A stretch of 64,000 nucleotides of DNA, taken from NCBI RefSeq assembly GCF_003206695.1, contig NZ_PZJN01000014.1:1-64000 (forward strand), in the 5' to 3' direction. Below are positions 60,543-64,000 of the stretch, piece after piece. The notes beneath the pieces are model-generated. The model was not told the origin of the DNA, searched no databases, and worked only from the letters and a program-made list of their open reading frames with translations. The position numbers and the translations under genes are program-made. This DNA is from Salinicola halophyticus. GTDB taxonomy: Bacteria > Pseudomonadota > Gammaproteobacteria > Pseudomonadales > Halomonadaceae. The first letter of the stretch is position 1; each line of letters begins with the position of its first letter.

Positions 60543-61579
60543 CCGCGCACCTCGATCAGGCCGGGGCCGCCGCGCTTGCTGACGCACTCGCCGAAGGCTT
60601 CCAGCTTGAGCCGGTGTTGGCGGCCGACGCGTTCGACGTCATCCGCCCAGGCCGGATCCACCGCCAGCAGCAGACCGCCGGAAGTCTGCGGATCGCACAG
60701 CCACTGCCAGTGCGCGGCGTCCATTTCCGGCAGCGCCTTGCCGATCGCCTCGCGGTTGCGCCCGGTGCCGCCGGGCACCGCGCCCTGGCGACGATAGGCT
60801 TCGGCCTCGGCGAGCTTGGGTAGCTTGGCGAAATCGACCCAGGCGTCGACGCCACTGGCCGCACACACTTCGCTCAGGTGGCCGGCCAGACCGAAACCGG
60901 TGACGTCGGTCATGGCGTGCACGCCTTGGATCTTGGCCAGTTCGACGCCGATGTCGTTGGCGATCAGCATCGTCTCGCGTGCCAGGCCGTGATGACCGGG
61001 TTTCAGCAGCCCCTGTTTTTCGGCCGTGGTCAGCAGGCCGACGCCCAGCGGTTTGGTCAGATACAGCAGGTCGCCCGGTTTGGCGCCGCTATTGAGCTTG
61101 AGATCGTCGAGATCGACCAGGCCGTTGACCGAGAGTCCGAAGATCGGCTCCGGCGCGTCGATCGAGTGGCCGCCTGCCAGGGCGACACCCAGCTCGCGAC
61201 AGACGGCCTGGGCACCGGACATGACGTCGCCGGCGATTTCCGCCGGCAGCTTGTCCAGCGGCCAGCCGAGAATGCCCAGCGCCATGATCGGCTTGCCGCC
61301 CATGGCGTAGACGTCGCTGATGGCGTTGGTGGCGGCGATACGACCGAAGTCGAACGGATCGTCGACGATCGGCATGAAGAAATCGGTGGTGGAGATCAGT
61401 CCGCGACCATCGCCGAGATCGTAGACAGCGGCATCTTCACGCCCCTGGTTGCCGACGATCAGCTGCTTGCTCTGGGCGCCCGGGCCGGCCTTGGAAAGAA
61501 TCCGGTCGAGCACGTCGGGGGCGATCTTGCAGCCGCAGCCGGCCCCATGGCTGTACTGCGTCAGGCGAATGGCACTCAT
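60539..61579 (-). CDS. selD: Selenide, water dikinase (selenophosphate synthetase)
   Basis: A 346-residue enzyme that makes selenophosphate from selenide and ATP, the selenium donor for MnmH and, where present, selenocysteine. The N-terminal HGAGCGCK carries C15 and K18, equivalent to the essential C17 and K20 of E. coli. ATP-site segments TTDFFMPIVDDPFDFGRIAA and MTDVTGFGLAGHL follow. The ATG at 61579 has GAGGAG eight bases upstream. No selA or selB is in the window, so here its clear partner is mnmH. Confidence 0.97.
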   Translation of the reverse strand: MSAIRLTQYSHGAGCGCKIAPDVLDRILSKAGPGAQSKQLIVGNQGREDAAVYDLGDGRGLISTTDFFMPIVDDPFDFGRIAATNAISDVYAMGGKPIMALGILGWPLDKLPAEIAGDVMSGAQAVCRELGVALAGGHSIDAPEPIFGLSVNGLVDLDDLKLNSGAKPGDLLYLTKPLGVGLLTTAEKQGLLKPGHHGLARETMLIANDIGVELAKIQGVHAMTDVTGFGLAGHLSEVCAASGVDAWVDFAKLPKLAEAEAYRRQGAVPGGTGRNREAIGKALPEMDAAHWQWLCDPQTSGGLLLAVDPAWADDVERVGRQHRLKLEAFGECVSKRGGPGLIEVRG

Positions 61580-61724
61580 GGTCTCGCTCCTCGTCCCATG
61601 GCTGGAAATATTACGGGTGATATCGATCATTGCCGGACAGTTTAACCGACGCGGCGGCGAGACTCAGCGCCAGCAATGGGTCGAATCGCTCTGCCGGTTG
61701 GCAGGATGCGGGGGCCGGGGGCGG

Positions 61725-63104
61725 TCACAGCGCTTCCAGTGCCTCGGACAGCTTGTCGACCGCGACCACTTGCATCCCCGCAGGCGCTTTCTTGGGGGCG
61801 TTGCCCCGCGGCACGATCGCGCGCGTGAAACCATGCTTGGCGGCTTCTACGATGCGTTCCTGGCCGCTGGGCACCGGGCGAATCTCGCCGGATAGCCCCA
61901 CTTCGCCGAACACCACCAGTTCCCGCGGCAGCGGCCGATTCTGAAGACTGGAGACCACGGCCAGCAGCACCGCCAGATCCGCACTGGTCTCGAGCACCTT
62001 GACCCCGCCCACGACGTTGAGAAAGACATCCTGGTCGCCGGTAAACAGGCCGCCGTGCTTGTGCAGCACGGCCAGCAGCATCGCCAGGCGGTTGTGGTCG
62101 ATCCCTACCGCCACGCGGCGCGGATTGCCCAGCGCGGATTCGTCGAGCAGTGCCTGCACCTCGACCAGAATCGGACGTGTGCCTTCCCACACCACCATCA
62201 CCAGACTGCCCGACGCCAGCTCCTCGCTCCGCGACAGGAAGATCGCGCTGGGATTCTTGACCTCCTTGAGGCCGAGTTCGACCATCGCGAACACGCCGAG
62301 CTCGTTGATCGCACCGAAGCGGTTTTTCTGCCCGCGCAGAGTGCGAAAGCGGGAGTCGCTGCCGCCTTCGAGCAGCAGCGAGGCATCGATCATGTGCTCG
62401 AGCACCTTGGGCCCGGCCAGCGAGCCATCCTTGGTGACGTGGCCGACCAGCATCAGCACGGTATTGCTCTGCTTGGCGAAGCGCGTCAGTGCCGCCGCCG
62501 ATTCCCGAACCTGAGCGACGCCGCCGGGGGCCGAACCGATATCTTCCAGATGCATGGTCTGAATGGAGTCGATGATCAGCACCTCGGGGCGCTCGCGCTC
62601 TGCCACGGCCAGCAGCGTTTCGATGCTGGTCTCAGCGAGCATCTTGAGCCCTTGCGTCGGCAGCTGCAGGCGGTGAGCGCGCATCGCTACCTGAGAGAGC
62701 GACTCTTCACCGGTGACATAGAGGACACGCTTGCTCTGGGCCAGACGGCAGGCGGTCTGCAGCAGCAGCGTCGACTTGCCGGCGCCGGGATGGCCGCCCA
62801 GCAGGACCGCCGAGCCGGGCACCAGGCCGCCGCCGAGTACGCGATCGAACTCCTCGAACGTGGAGCTGAAACGCGGCACCTCGGTGAGATCGACGCCGGA
62901 AAGATCGACCACTTCCCGCGAGAGTGCGCCCGAGTAGCCGCCACGTGACCCGCCGCCGGATGTCGTCGCCGCACCGGGCCGGGCGGCGCCAAGCCGAACC
63001 TCGCTGAGGGTGTTCCATTCACGGCAGTTGCTGCACTGCCCCTGCCATTTGCTGTAATCCGCACCGCATTCGGTACAGACGAAGGCGCTTTTCGCTTTTG
63101 CCAC
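61725..63104 (-). CDS. radA: DNA repair protein RadA
   Basis: A 459-residue RecA-like branch-migration ATPase. A C4 zinc finger is at residues 10-27 (CTECGADYSKWQGQCSNC), the Walker A is GGHPGAGKST near 101, the RadA-specific KNRFG motif is in GQKNRFGAINELG near 255, and the C-terminal Lon-protease-like domain follows. The start is GTG with GGGAG upstream. selD and mnmH follow on the same strand after about 145 bases. Confidence 0.98.
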   Translation of the reverse strand: MAKAKSAFVCTECGADYSKWQGQCSNCREWNTLSEVRLGAARPGAATTSGGGSRGGYSGALSREVVDLSGVDLTEVPRFSSTFEEFDRVLGGGLVPGSAVLLGGHPGAGKSTLLLQTACRLAQSKRVLYVTGEESLSQVAMRAHRLQLPTQGLKMLAETSIETLLAVAERERPEVLIIDSIQTMHLEDIGSAPGGVAQVRESAAALTRFAKQSNTVLMLVGHVTKDGSLAGPKVLEHMIDASLLLEGGSDSRFRTLRGQKNRFGAINELGVFAMVELGLKEVKNPSAIFLSRSEELASGSLVMVVWEGTRPILVEVQALLDESALGNPRRVAVGIDHNRLAMLLAVLHKHGGLFTGDQDVFLNVVGGVKVLETSADLAVLLAVVSSLQNRPLPRELVVFGEVGLSGEIRPVPSGQERIVEAAKHGFTRAIVPRGNAPKKAPAGMQVVAVDKLSEALEAL

Positions 63105-63288
63105 GCGCGGCGGTCTCCCTCTGGTTCAGTAGAAGTCAGCGTGAAGCTTATGGTGCCACAGAAGGCATTTTCACGACGACGGCCGATCACTGAAGACACT
63201 TTTACGACAGGCCGTCACAACGGACCCTCTAGACAGACCATCAACGACGGACCGCCGTTGATGCCCCCTCCAACGCTTTTCTTTTGAC

Positions 63289-63312
63289 AAAAAAAGGCGG
63301 CCAGTGGCCGCC
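63289..63312 (-). terminator. Terminator after the NlpE-like gene
   Basis: On the minus strand GGCGGCCA-c-TGGCCGCC (63312-63296) followed by seven T (63295-63289). Confidence 0.9.
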
Positions 63313-63334
63313 TATCGAGTCATCGGTGTAACGC

Positions 63335-63799
63335 TTACTGACGGGTCAGACGCAGAGTCTCGCCATTTTCGAAACGACGGCGCTGCGGATCGATCAGCTC
63401 GAGTGTGCTGTCGTCGATCTTCTGAAAGTAGTACACCTGGCCTTCACCGTTCGGTGTCAGCTCGTAGACGGTGGCCTGAGGATCAACGGCAGTCCCCTGC
63501 ATCGCGTCCCACTGACCTTCGTACTGCTCGGGGTCCGGGTTCTGCGGATGGTTCTGATAATCGGCTTCGAGGGTGAAAGTGCGCTCTGAAGCCGGCGAGG
63601 ACTCCTGACCTTTGAGGTTGACGGTCAAGTCGATCCCGTCACAGCTACGGCAAGGCAGCGTACCTTCATAGGTCACGGCGTTCGACGACATCCCGGCAGA
63701 GGAATCGGCGGTGCCGGACTGCGTTTGGTTGCCACCGCTGGCACAACCGGCCAATACGGCTACCGTGGCGGCGCTGGCCAGCAACGTCCTGATCTGCAT
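63335..63799 (-). CDS. NlpE-like copper-resistance lipoprotein
   Basis: A 154-residue lipoprotein with lipobox LAGC (lipidated C19) and the NlpE N-terminal domain signature YEGTLPCRSCDGIDLTVNL (CxxC at C50 and C53). The family senses surface contact and envelope stress or is linked to copper tolerance through Cpx in enterics; here only the N-terminal domain is present. AAGGAGAA precedes the ATG at 63799. Single gene with its own terminator. Confidence 0.92.
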   Translation of the reverse strand: MQIRTLLASAATVAVLAGCASGGNQTQSGTADSSAGMSSNAVTYEGTLPCRSCDGIDLTVNLKGQESSPASERTFTLEADYQNHPQNPDPEQYEGQWDAMQGTAVDPQATVYELTPNGEGQVYYFQKIDDSTLELIDPQRRRFENGETLRLTRQ

Positions 63800-63943
63800 A
63801 TCGGTTCTCCTTTTCACTTCTGGGCCATACAGGCCGCCTCGGCGGCCACGTGATTACAGGATAGCGTTAAGTCTCCCTCGTGACACCATCTCGCGTGACA
63901 TCCCATTCGGACGCCGTCGCTCAGGCTGCCACGGGAAAGCGAC

Positions 63944-64000
63944 TCAATCCAGCGTCGGATAGTCGGTATAACCTTCCGCTCCACCACCGTAGAAAGTATC
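63944..64000 (-). CDS. C-terminal end of an Old Yellow Enzyme (NemA-like) gene
   Basis: The minus strand from the window edge to a TGA at 63944-63946 encodes DTFYGGGAEGYTDYPTLD. The YGGGxEGYTDYPxL ending is diagnostic of the alkene reductase/N-ethylmaleimide reductase branch of the Old Yellow Enzyme family. Only 18 residues are in the window. Confidence 0.75.
   Translation of the reverse strand, partial: DTFYGGGAEGYTDYPTLD

Overview
The window is a GC-rich gammaproteobacterial chromosome segment, most likely from the family Halomonadaceae (a Halomonas/Salinicola-like halophile). The signs are an ectoine hydroxylase gene, a very large cyclic beta-1,2-glucan synthase, the hisBHAF cluster, YggX-MutY next to tRNA genes, and a SelD-MnmH pair beside radA. 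The genus is inference; no rRNA is present. Most genes are ordinary housekeeping, stress or transport genes with good Shine-Dalgarno sites. Foreign-looking stretches stand out by high A+T (about 5.2-7.4 kb, 24.4-24.6 kb, 30.1-30.4 kb and 37.5-38.1 kb).

Layout. 1-5 kb: a partial FAH-family hydrolase, ectD, a tiny zinc-ribbon protein, a secreted protein, an HPP membrane protein and an EgtB-like sulfoxide synthase. 5.2-8.5 kb: an AT-rich accessory island (small basic protein, membrane protein, convergent DUF4145-type zinc protein), then a HigBA toxin-antitoxin pair whose antitoxin runs into an IS3-family remnant, ending at a tRNA-Thr gene. 8.6-13 kb: a TolC/OprM-type lipoprotein, an AI-2E-family permease, a coupled pair of zinc-ribbon genes (the second a paralogue of the one at 2.1 kb), a hypothetical protein and a candidate small RNA. 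13.5-22.5 kb: the glucan synthase. 22.6-24.3 kb: a chemoreceptor with a sigma-28 promoter. 24.7-29.8 kb: a bacterial NHEJ operon (LigD plus two Ku proteins).

30-36.5 kb: manganese catalase, acetate kinase and phosphoketolase (together an acetyl-phosphate/ATP route), then a CtaG-like/DUF2243 membrane pair. 36.5-38.1 kb: a gene-poor stretch with a broken glycosyltransferase. 38-40.4 kb: a Crp/Fnr regulator, a disordered hydrophilic protein and a metallo-beta-lactamase-fold hydrolase. 40.4-43.4 kb: an arsRCHB arsenic operon. 43.6-49.1 kb: a tripartite tricarboxylate transporter (TctA-TctB fusion, TctC) with a PrpF/GalD-type isomerase and a divergent LysR regulator that has two start-codon-mimicking mini-ORFs in front of it. 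49.2-64 kb: tRNA Phe-Gln-Thr, yggX-mutY, asmA, hisBHAF, an RsiV-like lipoprotein, DUF416, an alkyltransferase-like protein, a glutamine-amidotransferase-like protein lacking its cysteine, mnmH-selD, radA, an NlpE-like lipoprotein and the end of an Old Yellow Enzyme gene.

The best candidates for undescribed biology are the AT-rich island cassette, the duplicated zinc-ribbon mini-proteins, the start-region repeats of the LysR gene and the orphan two-hairpin RNA.
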